Positions 38,523 through 47,680 are shown, counted from the stretch's first letter. The stretch: DNA of 64,000 nucleotides from Palsa-504 sp963739135 (GCA_963739135.1 CAVTZG010000007.1:404442-468441); one strand, 5' to 3'. A program made the numbers and translations. Notes: a model not told the origin generated them from the sequence alone.

Positions 38523-38543
38523 CTGGCCTTGAGCTCCGGGGGC

Positions 38544-38774
38544 TTAACGTCGCGATACCACCGGCCGACCCGGATCAGGGAATAGAGCGCACCGCCAATC
38601 CCGGTAGGCCAATTCCGGTTGCGCATGCAGCACCGCGAGATCGGCCTGGCAGTCCCTGCCCCGCGCGATCGCGACGGCCAGGTCCGCGATGAACTTCTCT
38701 GGGTCATCCACCACCACGGTGTCCGCCACTGCTCCAACCCTACGACAGGCCCCATCCAGGCCGGCCATCCGCAA
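38544..38774 (-). CDS. Hypothetical protein
   Basis: 76 residues with ADTVVVDDPEKFIADLAVAIARG followed by CQADLAVLHAQPELAYRDW, an alternating helix pattern with acidic and aromatic residues. Not recognised. It lies just upstream of the preceding hypothetical in the same direction; could be a short fragment. Confidence 0.35.
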   Translation of the reverse strand: MRMAGLDGACRRVGAVADTVVVDDPEKFIADLAVAIARGRDCQADLAVLHAQPELAYRDWRCALFPDPGRPVVSRR

Positions 38775-38884
38775 CGTCTACATCGGTAGCAGTGCATCGT
38801 CCTGGCGATCTGCCCACACGCGGTGGCAACGCACAACAACTACGCTAGGGCGCACGCGAGCCGCCATCGCGCGAGATGCGCTGC

Positions 38885-39655
38885 TCAACTACGGCCGCGG
38901 AAAATGGTCATGCGGTGCCAGGCGAAGTAACGCTCGGAGGCGAGGCTGTGAGCGGCGCAGCGATGTCCGGCTGGATGCTCAAGATGCTCCCTGATTCGTC
39001 CTTCAGGCAAGCTGTCCAGCGGAACGGTCTGCACGTTCCCGTCTTGGCCGACGGTGATCATCCTGCTTCGTATAGAGCGTCGCAGCCGAAGGTACATGCC
39101 AGCATCGCCACATGGCGCAGATCGCGACGTTCGTCGTCGCTGCAGATGGAGCGCTTCTTCACATGCGCGGCCACCAAGAACCCCATCGGGTACTCCTGGC
39201 CGCACAGTGCGCAGGTCGCCAGCTCGCGGTTCCCAGCGAGCAGGTTCCGCAGCTGCGCTTGCCCTTTGTGGACTTTGACGCTGGCGACGCTGTCCAGGAC
39301 AGCAAACGCCGGGTCACTGCCCGCTCGCACGCTTGTCGCCGCGGCAAGCGTGACCGCCACCGGGCTCGTCGTGAACCGCGCGCCGGGCAACGTTGCCAGC
39401 ACGGCTCCGACGAACGCGCTGTGATGTCCTAAGCTCTTCGACGTTTACCCGCACCGACCCGTGCATCTTGAGCTTGTCGAGGCCCTCCTGGACCTCACCC
39501 ACTTCGACCGGCTGCCCGTGAGGTGAGCGGGTGGTGCGCACCAGCACCGTGTCCCCGTGTACGGCCAGCACCATGTTCGGCATCCCGCTGACGGTACGGA
39601 TCTCCTCTCCGATCAGGGACCGGAGCAACTCGCTGGCCGTCGGCCAACCCGGCAG
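38885..39655 (-). pseudogene. HNH endonuclease-like protein with ScoMcrA-type N-terminal head, frameshifted
   Basis: Three frames join into one protein. The N-terminal part reads TASELLRSLIGEEIRTVSG, MPNMVLAVHGDTVLVRTTRSP and EVQEGLDKLKMHGSVRVNVEEL; after a break near 39440 it continues HHSAFVGAVLATLPGARF, then the HNH-like LATCALCGQEYPMGFLVAAH with VKKRSICSDDERRDL and FGCDALYEAG; after a break near 39058 it ends MITVGQDGNVQTVPL. The Cys-x2-Cys and AAHVKKR motifs are those of HNH nucleases, and the head resembles that of modified-DNA nucleases such as ScoMcrA. The start codon is lost where an IS110 fragment abuts. Confidence 0.6.
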
Positions 39656-39679
39656 TTCCCGGGTAGACGGCGCGGCCAA

Positions 39680-40073
39680 GTCCGCAGCGAGCCTGCCTGC
39701 GTCGCGCGGGCGGGGCGATGTCCTCGACGATGGCGAGCAGCTGGGCGCGGTTGTCCTTGAGCTGCCGCCGGGCCTGGCCGAGCGCTTCGGCCAGGCGGCG
39801 GATCTCGGCCTGGCAGACGGCCTGCTCGCGGCTGGCCTGAGCGGGCAGGTCCCGGCCGGCCAGCGCGGCAAGGGCCTTACCGGACAGGGTGGTGCGGGCA
39901 GCGCGGCGGTCGGTGTCGTCGCCGGCCAGCAGCAGGGCACGTAGCCGTCCGGCCTGCGCGGTGCAGGCCTCGGTGATCTCCTGCCGGGCGACCAGCAAGA
40001 TCCGCAGTGCCTCCCGGTCACCGTCGGCCCGCGGGAACGCCCGCGAGATGGCGCTGCTGCCGTACACGAGCAC
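39680..40073 (-). pseudogene. IS110-family transposase fragment
   Basis: LRILLVARQEITEACTAQAG, RLRALLLAGDDTDRRAARTTL and AEIRRLAEALGQARRQLKDNRAQLLAIVEDI (landmarks) match the coiled linker between the N-terminal DEDD nuclease half and the C-terminal transposase_20 domain of IS110 transposases. Both catalytic halves are absent. It joins directly to the HNH-like pseudogene. Confidence 0.65.
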
Positions 40074-40141
40074 GTTCAGCGCGCCCGAAATCCTCTTGCG
40101 TTGCGCGGCGTGTCGCGGCCGGGCAGTGTTGCACTAGCCCC

Positions 40142-41224
40142 TTAGGTGGCGGCTGCCTGCTCGCGGGCGGCGGCCTGGGCGGCCGCGGCCTGCTCGCGGG
40201 CGTCGCGGAGCGCGGCGGCGGCCTGGGCGGCGGCGGTCTCGGCGGCCTGCTGGGCGGCGCGGGCGGCCTGCAGCGCCTTGGCGAGCGCGTCTGCCTCGGC
40301 GGTGGCCTGGGCGGCCTGGGCGGCGGCCTGGGCGGCGTGGGCGGCGGCGGTGCCGTCGGCGACCTGGCGCGGGCCCTGGTCTTCGGGATGAGGACCGGTC
40401 TGGACTTGTTGAGCGCGCCGGGCATCGTGCGGCGGCGCGGCCAGGAAGCTGGTGATCAGGGGGGTGAGCAGGCCCGGGCGGGTCGCCAGCTCGACGTGGC
40501 CGCCGTGGTAGATGTGCAGCGTCGCGTGCGGGATGCCCGCGGCCAGGATGCGGCCGTTGGCTACCGGGATGATCGGGTCGTCGTCGCCGGTGAGCACCAG
40601 GGTGCGCTGGCGGATGAGCGGCAGCAGCGGCAGCGTGGTGAACCCCAGCGCGGCGGTGTGCTGGTACAGGAAACCGATGCTGAGCGGGCTGATCCGCGCC
40701 CTGCGCAGCGCGCTGGTCAGCCCGTCCGGGTCGGTTTTCGCGCTTCCTCCCCACAGGTCGCCCCAGCGGCGCAGGAGGAGGTTCTTCACCGGCGGCAGCG
40801 GGTTGGGCGGCACCATCGTCTGCGGCCCGGTGGAGGTGGCGACCAGGATCAGCCGCCGGCACAGGCGCGGGTTGAGCAGCGCGAACTGCTGAGCCAGCCC
40901 GCCTCCCCAGGAGATACCCAGGACGTCGGCCTGCTGGTGGCCGAGATTATGCAGCAGCTGGCGCAGGAGCAGGGCCAGGGTGGTGAACCGGTACGGCAGG
41001 CTGGGCAGCTGAGAGCCGCCGACGCCGGGGGCATCGAAGCAGATCACCTCGATGGCCGGGTCGAGGGCATCCACGAACGGCCGCCAGGCTTCCAGCCGCA
41101 TGCCGATGCCGTTGCACAGCAGCAGCGGAGGCCCGGTCCCGGTGCCCGGCCGGATCGCGACGCGCAGCGGCGTCCCGCCCGCCTGCATGATCTGTTCGCG
41201 CACGTCGTCATCCCTGACAGCCAT
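40142..41224 (-). CDS. phaZ: PHA depolymerase-like alpha/beta hydrolase with Ala-rich tail
   Basis: 360 residues from ATG 41224 (AGGAGG 7 bases upstream; an ATG at 41230 overlaps that site). Residues 1-270 are a PhaZ-type intracellular PHA depolymerase: LLLCNGIGMRLEAWRPFVDAL, FDAPGVGGSQLPSLPYRF, the lipase box DVLGISWGGGLAQQFA with the nucleophile Ser, RRLILVATSTG, LVLTGDDDPIIPVANGRIL with the acid, and IYHGGHVELA with the His. From about residue 275 to the end the protein is an Ala/Gln-rich helix of heptad character (AAQAAAQAAQATAEADALAKAL), unlike ordinary PhaZ. Such helices resemble phasins and could anchor the enzyme on the granule. Confidence 0.88.
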   Translation of the reverse strand: MAVRDDDVREQIMQAGGTPLRVAIRPGTGTGPPLLLCNGIGMRLEAWRPFVDALDPAIEVICFDAPGVGGSQLPSLPYRFTTLALLLRQLLHNLGHQQADVLGISWGGGLAQQFALLNPRLCRRLILVATSTGPQTMVPPNPLPPVKNLLLRRWGDLWGGSAKTDPDGLTSALRRARISPLSIGFLYQHTAALGFTTLPLLPLIRQRTLVLTGDDDPIIPVANGRILAAGIPHATLHIYHGGHVELATRPGLLTPLITSFLAAPPHDARRAQQVQTGPHPEDQGPRQVADGTAAAHAAQAAAQAAQATAEADALAKALQAARAAQQAAETAAAQAAAALRDAREQAAAAQAAAREQAAAT

Positions 41225-41504
41225 GTCCATTCCTCCTCGGGCACGCCGCGGCTGCCGCGTCTGTGACGGCAGTCACACGGCTACGAGGATAGTAAGCCCG
41301 CTCGGGATAGTACGCAATAGGCGAAGTCTAGTTAGCACGACAGGACTCCGGCGGGTGAGCGGGGAGGGACGGGGGCTGGTGTTAGCGGACGGGCTTGTGT
41401 CGTCGGCGTCGCCGGCGGCCGGACGGTGGTGGCGGCGGCGGTCACCGATGCGCGGGGATGACGAAGCGGGGTTCCGCGCGGCTGCCGGGCCGCGTGATGC
41501 CGGG

Positions 41505-41655
41505 CGGACCGACCTGGCGGAACGGCTGCTGGCCAGCCAGCGGAAATTCGCCGACGACGTGCTGCGCGCGACCACGGCGCTGCTCCCCGGCAAGGGCGGC
41601 ACCGGCGCCACCAAGAGCGGCGGCGAGACCAAGCAGGCCTCACCTTCCCGGCGGG
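41505..41655 (+). pseudogene. Phasin-like protein C-terminal remnant
   Basis: The frame DLAERLLASQRKFADDVLRAT and TALLPGKGGTGATKSGG repeats the module of the intact gene at 24177 and ends in a Lys/Ser-rich tail like HbhA/phasin proteins. No start or N-terminal helix is found upstream. Its position just before an XRE regulator reproduces the regulator-hbhA neighbourhood known in mycobacteria. Confidence 0.5.
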
Positions 41656-41769
41656 CCGGGCCCGCCACCTGCGATAGGTCCACTGCCCGCGGCGCGCCGA
41701 TCGCGGTCCGCCGCGGACTTGCTTACCATCGTGAGCAGAGAGCGAAAAGCACAGAATTACGGAGCGGCA

Positions 41770-42150
41770 GTGACCGGCACCTGGAACGCGCAGACGCAAT
41801 GCCTGGGCGCCTTCATCCGCAACCGGCGCAAGCTCGCCCGCCTGTCACTGCGTCAGCTTGCTGAGATGACGTCTCTCTCCGATCCCTACCTGAGCCAGCT
41901 CGAGCGGGGCCTGCACCTGCCATCGGTGCGCGTGCTCAAGCTGCTCTCCGAAGCGCTGAACGTGTCCGTCGAGACGCTGCTTGCCCAGGTGGGCCTGCTC
42001 GACTTGGCTCCCTCCGGGGATGATGGGGCCGCGGCGGCTGACGGGCCCCCAGCATCGCCGGTGGAGTCTGCCATCAGCGCCGACGAGCGCCTGGCCGACG
42101 AGCAGAAGGCCGCGCTGATCGCCGTCTACCGCAGCATGTTCCGCCCCTAG
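41770..42150 (+). CDS. XRE-family regulator (HbhA/phasin-associated type)
   Basis: 126 residues from GTG 41770 with GGAG 6-9 bases upstream. The helix-turn-helix spans about residues 14-70: LGAFIRNRRKLARLSLRQLA, EMTSLSDPYLSQLERGLHLPS and VLKLLSEALNVSVETLLAQ. The combination of LRQLAE, SDPYLSQLERG and LLAQVGLL is close to the regulator encoded next to hbhA in mycobacteria. The C-terminal third is acidic and Ala-rich with a final ADEQKAALIAVYRSMF helix. It probably controls the phasin-like and PHA genes nearby; this rests on context. Confidence 0.88.
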   Translation: MTGTWNAQTQCLGAFIRNRRKLARLSLRQLAEMTSLSDPYLSQLERGLHLPSVRVLKLLSEALNVSVETLLAQVGLLDLAPSGDDGAAAADGPPASPVESAISADERLADEQKAALIAVYRSMFRP

Positions 42151-42396
42151 GCCCGAGAGCGGGACAAATTGGGAGAGGCGGCTCTGGCTCGACGCCACCG
42201 GGGCGGAGAGCGATGGCGGTGTCCGCATTCTCGGCGGCCGCGCGCTGAGCTGACGGGCAACCGTGGCATCGGGAACATCACCAGCCAGCCGGGCGGCTCC
42301 GCGTCCGGGCTGTCGCCGCCAGCCGTCGGGGCCTGGCGCTCAGCATTGATCGCCGGGCTATCCTCGGATGACCAACGCGCAAAGGAGAGGGCCGAC

Positions 42397-43275
42397 GTGA
42401 CGCAGCAGGCCGTGGGATACGAGGACTGCGACATCGCGCTGGAGTCCGGACGGCTCCGGGTGCGGCGGTGGGGTGCCGTGGATGCGCCGGCGGTGGTGTG
42501 CGTGCCCGGCCTGTCGGCGAACCTGTGCGGCTTCGACCGCCTCGCCGAGCGGCTCGCCGGCGACACCCTGCAGCTTGTGGCGATCGACCTGCGCGGCCGC
42601 GGCCGCAGCGAGGTGACCGGCGCGGGCACGTACGGCTGGCGCAACCACGCGCGCGACGTGCTCGGCATCGCGGACGCCGTCGGCGCACCGTCGTTTGCAG
42701 TCATCGGCCAGTCCAGCGGTGCGGCCATCGCCATGACCTGCGCGCAGCTCGAGCCCTCGCGGGTCGAGCGGCTGGTGCTGGTCGACCTGGCGGGCAGTCC
42801 TGACGAGCGGGCGGGGGTGCCCGTGGTCGCCTCGGTGAGCCGGCTCGGCACGGTGTACCCCTCGGCGCAGGCGGCCATCGCGCTGATCAAGCAGATCGGC
42901 ATCGTCCCGGAGTGGGATCAGTACTGGGATCGCTACTTCACCTACGAGCTGCGCGACGTCAGCGGCGGCGTGGCGGCGAGCACCGACCGGGGCGCGGTGC
43001 TGGAGGATCTCGGGTACGGCAACGCGATGTACTGGTCCGGCCCGGATGCGCCGATCCGCGCGCTGTGGAGCGCGATCAGCATGCCGGCGCTGGTGCTGCG
43101 CGCCCGGCGGGAGATCATGCCGGGGTTCGGGTTCATCCTGCCCGCCGCGGAGGCGGAGCGGTTCGCGGCGGCGGTGCCATCGGCACGCGTGGCGGAGATC
43201 GACGCGAATCACTACACGATCACGACGCACGACGATTCCATCGCCGCCATCGGTGCGTTCCTGCGCACGAGCTGA
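42397..43275 (+). CDS. Alpha/beta hydrolase
   Basis: 292 residues from GTG 42397 with AAAGGAGAGG at 42381-42390. Family landmarks: VVCVPGLSANLCGFDRLAERL (oxyanion region), VAIDLRGRGRSEVTGAGTYGW, the nucleophile elbow AVIGQSSGAAIAM, PALVLRARREIMPGF and the closing His in EIDANHYTITTHD. It is not of the PhaZ subgroup. Substrate cannot be told. The 246 bases between the XRE gene and this start hold no further gene and presumably the promoter. Confidence 0.9.
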   Translation: MTQQAVGYEDCDIALESGRLRVRRWGAVDAPAVVCVPGLSANLCGFDRLAERLAGDTLQLVAIDLRGRGRSEVTGAGTYGWRNHARDVLGIADAVGAPSFAVIGQSSGAAIAMTCAQLEPSRVERLVLVDLAGSPDERAGVPVVASVSRLGTVYPSAQAAIALIKQIGIVPEWDQYWDRYFTYELRDVSGGVAASTDRGAVLEDLGYGNAMYWSGPDAPIRALWSAISMPALVLRARREIMPGFGFILPAAEAERFAAAVPSARVAEIDANHYTITTHDDSIAAIGAFLRTS

Positions 43276-43341
43276 CGCCCTCCGGGTGAAGTCGCCCCGG
43301 CGCTGGCCGCGCGGGTGGCGGACCTCTCCGGTTCCGTCGGC

Positions 43342-43425
43342 TCAGTGACGCGCAGGCACAGCGCGGCAAACGCAGAACTCGTTCCCTCCGGGGTCCGCCA
43401 TCACGGAGAGCGGGACAAGAATGGG
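43342..43425 (-). pseudogene. VOC/glyoxalase-fold protein C-terminal remnant
   Basis: Minus-strand reading VMADPGGNEFCVCRAVPARH, with stop at 43342-43344, is the typical end of a glyoxalase/bleomycin-resistance-fold protein (LADPEGNEFC pattern with the metal-binding Glu). Nothing more of the gene is present. Confidence 0.6.
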
Positions 43426-43479
43426 AAGGGCCACGCCGCGAGCGCCACGAGATCCGGTGCCTGGTGTGCCGTGCTGGGG

Positions 43480-43770
43480 TGCACCCCTGCCAGAGGTCAG
43501 CCGCCACCGGTGCCAGCACGTTCAGATCGACTAGTTCTGCGGCCTGAGCCGCCGCGAGATCCGCAAAGGGCATGTAGTGGGCCAGGCCCGCGTTGTTTAC
43601 CAGCATGTCGACGGGCATGGCGGCGATCTCACCGCAGGCGCGCTCCACCTCCTCCAAACGGGCCAGATCGGCCTAGATCGCTCGCACCGTCACCGCGTGA
43701 GCCTCGTCCAGGCGCGTTGCCAGCTTGCTGAGATGCTCTCCGCGCCGGGCCACCACGATCAGGTCCCTGT
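43480..43770 (-). pseudogene. Short-chain dehydrogenase remnant
   Basis: Reads DLIVVARRGEHLSKLATRLD, then an in-frame TAG, then LARLEEVERACGEIAAMPVD and MLVNNAGLAHYMPFADLA with ELVDLNVLAPV. VVARR and NNAG are Rossmann-fold SDR motifs. The cofactor Gly motif before it and the catalytic YxxxK after it are missing. Confidence 0.8.
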
Positions 43771-43845
43771 ATCGCTTCAAAACTGACATAGATACTGTGA
43801 CCTGCGGTTTGGCCGGATGAGCTGGTTGCGGCAAGATCGCGGCCT

Positions 43846-44866
43846 GTGTCCCTTCACCTGCTCTACCTGATCATGATCCGGGTCTTCGGCTGGCTGGTGC
43901 TGCCCGGCCGCGGCGAGGCGTCCAAAGACGCGGAGATCATGATGCTCCGTCATGAAGTCGCTGTGCTGCGGCGGCAGGTCGCCCGCCCGAAACCGGACTG
44001 AGCCGATCGGGGATCCTGGCGGCGCTGGCCCGGCTGCTGCCAGCCGTGCTAGGTGCCAGCCGGCTGGTCAGCCCGGGCACGCTGCTGGCATGGCACCATC
44101 GGCTGATCACCCGCAAACGGGCGTAGCTGAACCTGCCCGGCCGCCCGCAGACCAGCCAGGACATCCGCGACCTGATATTGCGGCTGGCGCGGGAGAACCC
44201 GGCCTGGGGATACCGCAGGGTGCACGGTGAACTGCGCCGGCTCGGCCACCAGATCAGCGAAGCGACAGTGCGGCGGATCCTGCGCGCCCGGCGGCGGGCG
44301 CCGGCCCCGCGGAACGTGGACACTACCTGGCGGGCGTTCCTGCGCACTCAAGCTGATGGGCTGCTGGCGTGTGGTTTCTTCCAGGTGGACACGATCTTCC
44401 TCAGGCGCCTGTACGTGCTGTTCGTCATGGAGGTGAAGACCCGGCCCGTGCACGTCCTGGGCGTGACCGCCCACCCGGACGGCGCATGGACTGCCCAGCA
44501 GGCCCGCAACCTGCTTATGGACCTCGGCGACCGGATCTCGCAGTTCCGCTTCCTCATCCGGGACCGCGACGCCAAGTTCACCGGTACCTTCGACGCGATC
44601 CTCGCCGACCAGGGCGTGACCGTAGTGAAGACTCCGCCGCGGGCCCCTTGCGCGAACTGTTATGCCGAGAGATGGGTACGCACCGCACGAGCAGAGTGCA
44701 CCGACCGGATGCTCATCTACAGCGAACGGCATCTGCGATCGGTGCTGGGCGAGTATGCCGGCCATTACAACGGCCACCGCCCGCACCAGTCCCGCCAGCA
44801 ACGACGACCCGACCACGACGGCCAAGCGAGCCCGCCGCTGGACCGTAAGTCTTCGGAAGTCCTGTG
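43846..44866 (+). pseudogene. Integrase-type (IS3/IS481-like) transposase with stops and frameshift
   Basis: GTG 43846 starts LHLLYLIMIRVFGWLVLPGRG, KDAEIMMLRHEVAVLRRQ; TGA at 43999, a frame change near 44003 and TAG at 44124 follow (both stops at positions that are Trp in relatives). From 44127 the frame is open: DIRDLILRLARENPAWGYRRVHGELRRLG (as landmarks PAWGYRRVHGEL), FFQVDTIFLRRLYVLFVMEV with the first catalytic Asp, FRFLIRDRDAKFTGTFD with the second, and CYAERWVRTARAECTDRML with the Glu. It ends at 44866. A nearly full-length but inactivated copy. Confidence 0.85.
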
Positions 44867-44944
44867 AGAGGGCATGCCGGTGGCCGGCGTGGCGGTCGCT
44901 GGTGGCCACGCCGGTGACCCGCTCCCGTGCCTGCCGTGCGCTCC

Positions 44945-45190
44945 GGATGCGAGGCCAATCCGGATCGCCCTGAGGCGTTTCAGCTCGGCCGCCGCCAGGG
45001 CGCGGCCTGGGGGCTGCGGGCTCGAACTCCCCGCTGAACTCCTCGTCGGTCGGCGTATAGAGCACGTAGAGGCTGACATCTAAGGCGAGCCAATGACCAT
45101 CGGCCACGACGTGGTAGTCCGGCTCTCCGTTCTCCAGCCACGTCCGCACCAGCAGGCAGCGCCACTGCGGGATCTCGGTCCCGGATCGGG
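44945..45190 (-). pseudogene. Conserved hypothetical remnant
   Basis: The stretch EIPQWRCLLVRTWLENGEPD, YHVVADGHWLALDVSLYVLY and TPTDEEFSGEF has the look of a small conserved protein of beta strands, but the frame on both sides decays into Arg/Pro-rich sequence and no start is apparent. Family not recognised. Confidence 0.4.
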
Positions 45191-45441
45191 CTGGTCCAGG
45201 ACGTCGTGCCCGCCGGTGCGGCCGCAGACCGCGGCCTGGCCCTGGCGACAGCGATCGCGGAGGCGGCCCCCTCGGCGTGAAGGCCTCCCTCGCCGTCTCC
45301 CGCAAGGCCCTCAACGATGGCCCGCTGGCGGCAGCAGAGCTCATGACGGACCTCCGGTCCAGGCTCGTCCAGACGCAGGACGCCGCCGAGGGTGTGGTCT
45401 CGTTTGCCGAGAAACGCAAGGGAGACTTCGCCTGCCGCTGA
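45180..45441 (+). pseudogene. Enoyl-CoA hydratase C-terminal remnant
   Basis: RIGLVQDVVPAGAAADRGLAL followed by a frame change near 45270 and VKASLAVSRKALNDGPLAAA, ELMTDLRSRLVQTQDAAEGVVSFAEKRKGDF (landmark DAAEGVVSFAEKRKG) is the C-terminal trimerisation helix set of crotonase-fold enoyl-CoA hydratases. The oxyanion-hole and catalytic Glu region are gone. Confidence 0.8.
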
Positions 45442-45487
45442 AGCGCGTGCGCGGACATGACTCAGCGCGTTGACAACAACAACACGG

Positions 45488-45621
45488 AGGTGAGCGCTGA
45501 CGCGAGCACGGCGACGCTCACCGGTCGCGTGCGCACCAGGGCCGGGCACGACGCGGTCAACGCCGCCTAGATGGGCGTCGGCGTCCGGGAGGTCCGCGGC
45601 AACATCTCCGTCACCGGCTGA
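45488..45621 (+). pseudogene. BON-domain remnant
   Basis: NNNTEVSADASTATLTGRVRT and, after an in-frame TAG, MGVGVREVRGNISVTG with a stop at 45619-45621 match one BON domain (compare the intact protein at 22630). The beginning of the gene is missing. Confidence 0.6.
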
Positions 45622-45639
45622 CGGCCCACTTCACCGGCT

Positions 45640-45800
45640 GACGGTCACGAAAATCTCCCAACGGCGGTCTGAGGAAAACAGCTGCTGGGAGGCCCAGAGG
45701 CCGATGAGCATCTGCAGGATGCCCGCGATCACGCCGGGCCGCCAGGCGCTGTTGACGTCCCTGGCCTCGATGGAGGTGATGAGGTCAAGGGCCCCCACCC
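45640..45800 (-). pseudogene. HdeD/DUF308-like membrane protein remnant
   Basis: The frame VGALDLITSIEARDVNSAWR then PGVIAGILQMLIGLWASQQL resembles one helix pair of HdeD-type membrane proteins; it then drifts into FSSDRRWEIFVTVSR and a stop. Short and without a start. Confidence 0.4.
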
Positions 45801-46121
45801 GCCAGGATCCAGCTCCGCTCCGGCTCCTTCTAGAGCGCGGGCCGATCTCACCAGAGCCGGCATCGCCTTTGCCGCCGCGGTCATGGGCAGTGGACTGAGA
45901 ACGGAGCGGCGAGCAGCCGTTGCCTCGTTAACCTGGAGAGGACTGGCAATGGGAATCTGTACGCAGGACAACCGGAATCCGTCGGTCGTTTGACCGTTTC
46001 CCGCGCCGATCAGTCGATGCGGGTCGGCAGCATTAGCTACGAGCGAACCGGACACGAGGTGCGGAAGTGCACAGCGTGCGCCTACAATCAGGCTCATTCT
46101 CTCGGTGAGGCGGAGACTCAG

Positions 46122-47603
46122 ATGGTGATGTATGTTGCTGCGCTGCCCGACGAGCGGGCTGCCTCGGATCCGGGAGGGCCGTGTCTGGCTGACGGCCGCC
46201 GTGAGCTCGATAACGCGAGTTTCGCCTCGGAGGTGCGCCGCGTGTCTTCCGCGCTGGCCCAGATGGGCATCGGGCGTGGTGATGTGGTCGCGGTCATGCT
46301 CCCTAACAGCGTCGAGCTGGTCACGATCATGTTCGCCGCCTGGCGGCTCGGCGCGGCCCTGACGCCGGTGAACCCTGCCCTGACCAGTCACGAGGCGCTT
46401 TATCAGGTCACCGACTCCGGTGCCCGGCTGGTCGTGGCGGATGATGCGTCGTTGCCGAAGGTCGAGGGCGGCGCCGCGCGCGCGTGCGTTGCCGGGAAGC
46501 TCCTGCGGCGAGAAGACGCGGCGGGCCTGGCGCCGCCGAGGACGGAGCCCGGCGAGCTGGCCTTGCTGATCTACACCGGCGGGACCACCGGACGCCCGAA
46601 GGGCGTCATGCTCGACCACGCCAACCTGGCCGCGACAGCCGCGATGATCACCGGCTGGTTCGAGATGACCCGGGCCGAGCGCTGTCTGCTCGTGCTGCCG
46701 TTGTTCCACGTCAACGGGATCATGGCCAGCGTGGTGTCGCCGCTGGTGGCGGGCGGCTCGACGGTGATCGCGCCCCGGTTCGACCCCAAGACGTTCTGGG
46801 ATCTGGTGGAACGGGTCCGGCCCACGTTCTTCTCCGCCGTCCCGACGATCTACGCGATGCTGCTGGGGCTGCCCGCGGAGGTCCGGCCGGACACCTCCTC
46901 GCTGCGGTACGTAGTCTGCGGCGCCGCGCCGATGCCCGCCGCGATGATCCGGGATTTCGAGGATCGCTACGGCGTTCCCGTCGTTGAGGGGTACGGCCTG
47001 TCGGAGGGGACGGTTGTGACGACGGCGAACCCCGTCAGCGGCGTGCGCAAACCCGGTACGGTGGGTCTGCCGTTGCCCGGACAGGAGGTCCGCGTGGTCG
47101 GCCGCGACGGCGAGCCGCTGCCGTCCGGGCAGGCGGGCGAGGTGACGGTGCGGGGCCCGAACGTGATGCGCGGCTACCTCGGCATGCCTGAGGAGACAGC
47201 CCGCACGCTGCGTGGCGGCTGGCTGCACACCGGCGACGTCGGCCGGTTCGACCAGGACGGGTACCTGGTGCTCGTCGACCGGGTCAAGGACATGATCATC
47301 CGCGGCGGGGAAAACATCTACCCCAAGGAGATCGAGGACGCCCTGCATGCACATCCGGCCGTGCTGGAGGCGGCGGTCGTTGGCCGGCCGCATCCGGTGT
47401 TCGGGGAGGAGCCGGTCGCGTTCGTGGTGCTGCGTCCCGGCTTGGTCGCCGGGCCTGACGAGCTCGTCGAGCATTCCAGGACCATGCTGGCGAAGTTCAA
47501 GGTGCCGCGGGCCGTCTTCATCGAGACGGACCTGCCCAAGACCGCCATCGGCAAGATCGCCAAGCCGGCGCTGCGCGAGCGCGCATCCCCGCCGCAGGAA
47601 TGA
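46122..47603 (+). CDS. Class I adenylate-forming acyl-CoA ligase
   Basis: 493 residues from ATG 46122, GGAG about 10 bases upstream; an upstream in-frame ATG at 45990 adds 44 residues without family similarity. Motifs: IYTGGTTGRPKGVMLDHANL (phosphate loop), EGYGLSEGTVVTT, TGDVGRFDQDGYLVLVDRV with KDMIIRGGENIYPKEIE, and the catalytic lysine in AIGKIAKP. It is a paralogue of the ligase at 14239 with the same hinge sequence. The PHA synthase gene follows 77 bases downstream in the same direction, so it may supply hydroxyacyl-CoA or activate monomers released from PHA; this is inference from context. Confidence 0.95.
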   Translation: MVMYVAALPDERAASDPGGPCLADGRRELDNASFASEVRRVSSALAQMGIGRGDVVAVMLPNSVELVTIMFAAWRLGAALTPVNPALTSHEALYQVTDSGARLVVADDASLPKVEGGAARACVAGKLLRREDAAGLAPPRTEPGELALLIYTGGTTGRPKGVMLDHANLAATAAMITGWFEMTRAERCLLVLPLFHVNGIMASVVSPLVAGGSTVIAPRFDPKTFWDLVERVRPTFFSAVPTIYAMLLGLPAEVRPDTSSLRYVVCGAAPMPAAMIRDFEDRYGVPVVEGYGLSEGTVVTTANPVSGVRKPGTVGLPLPGQEVRVVGRDGEPLPSGQAGEVTVRGPNVMRGYLGMPEETARTLRGGWLHTGDVGRFDQDGYLVLVDRVKDMIIRGGENIYPKEIEDALHAHPAVLEAAVVGRPHPVFGEEPVAFVVLRPGLVAGPDELVEHSRTMLAKFKVPRAVFIETDLPKTAIGKIAKPALRERASPPQE

Positions 47604-47680
47604 GGTGATGTTCGGCCGCCGCCGTGGCGGCCATATGTAGGATGCGGGACCGGATCACGCCAGCCGATTAGGAGCAACCT

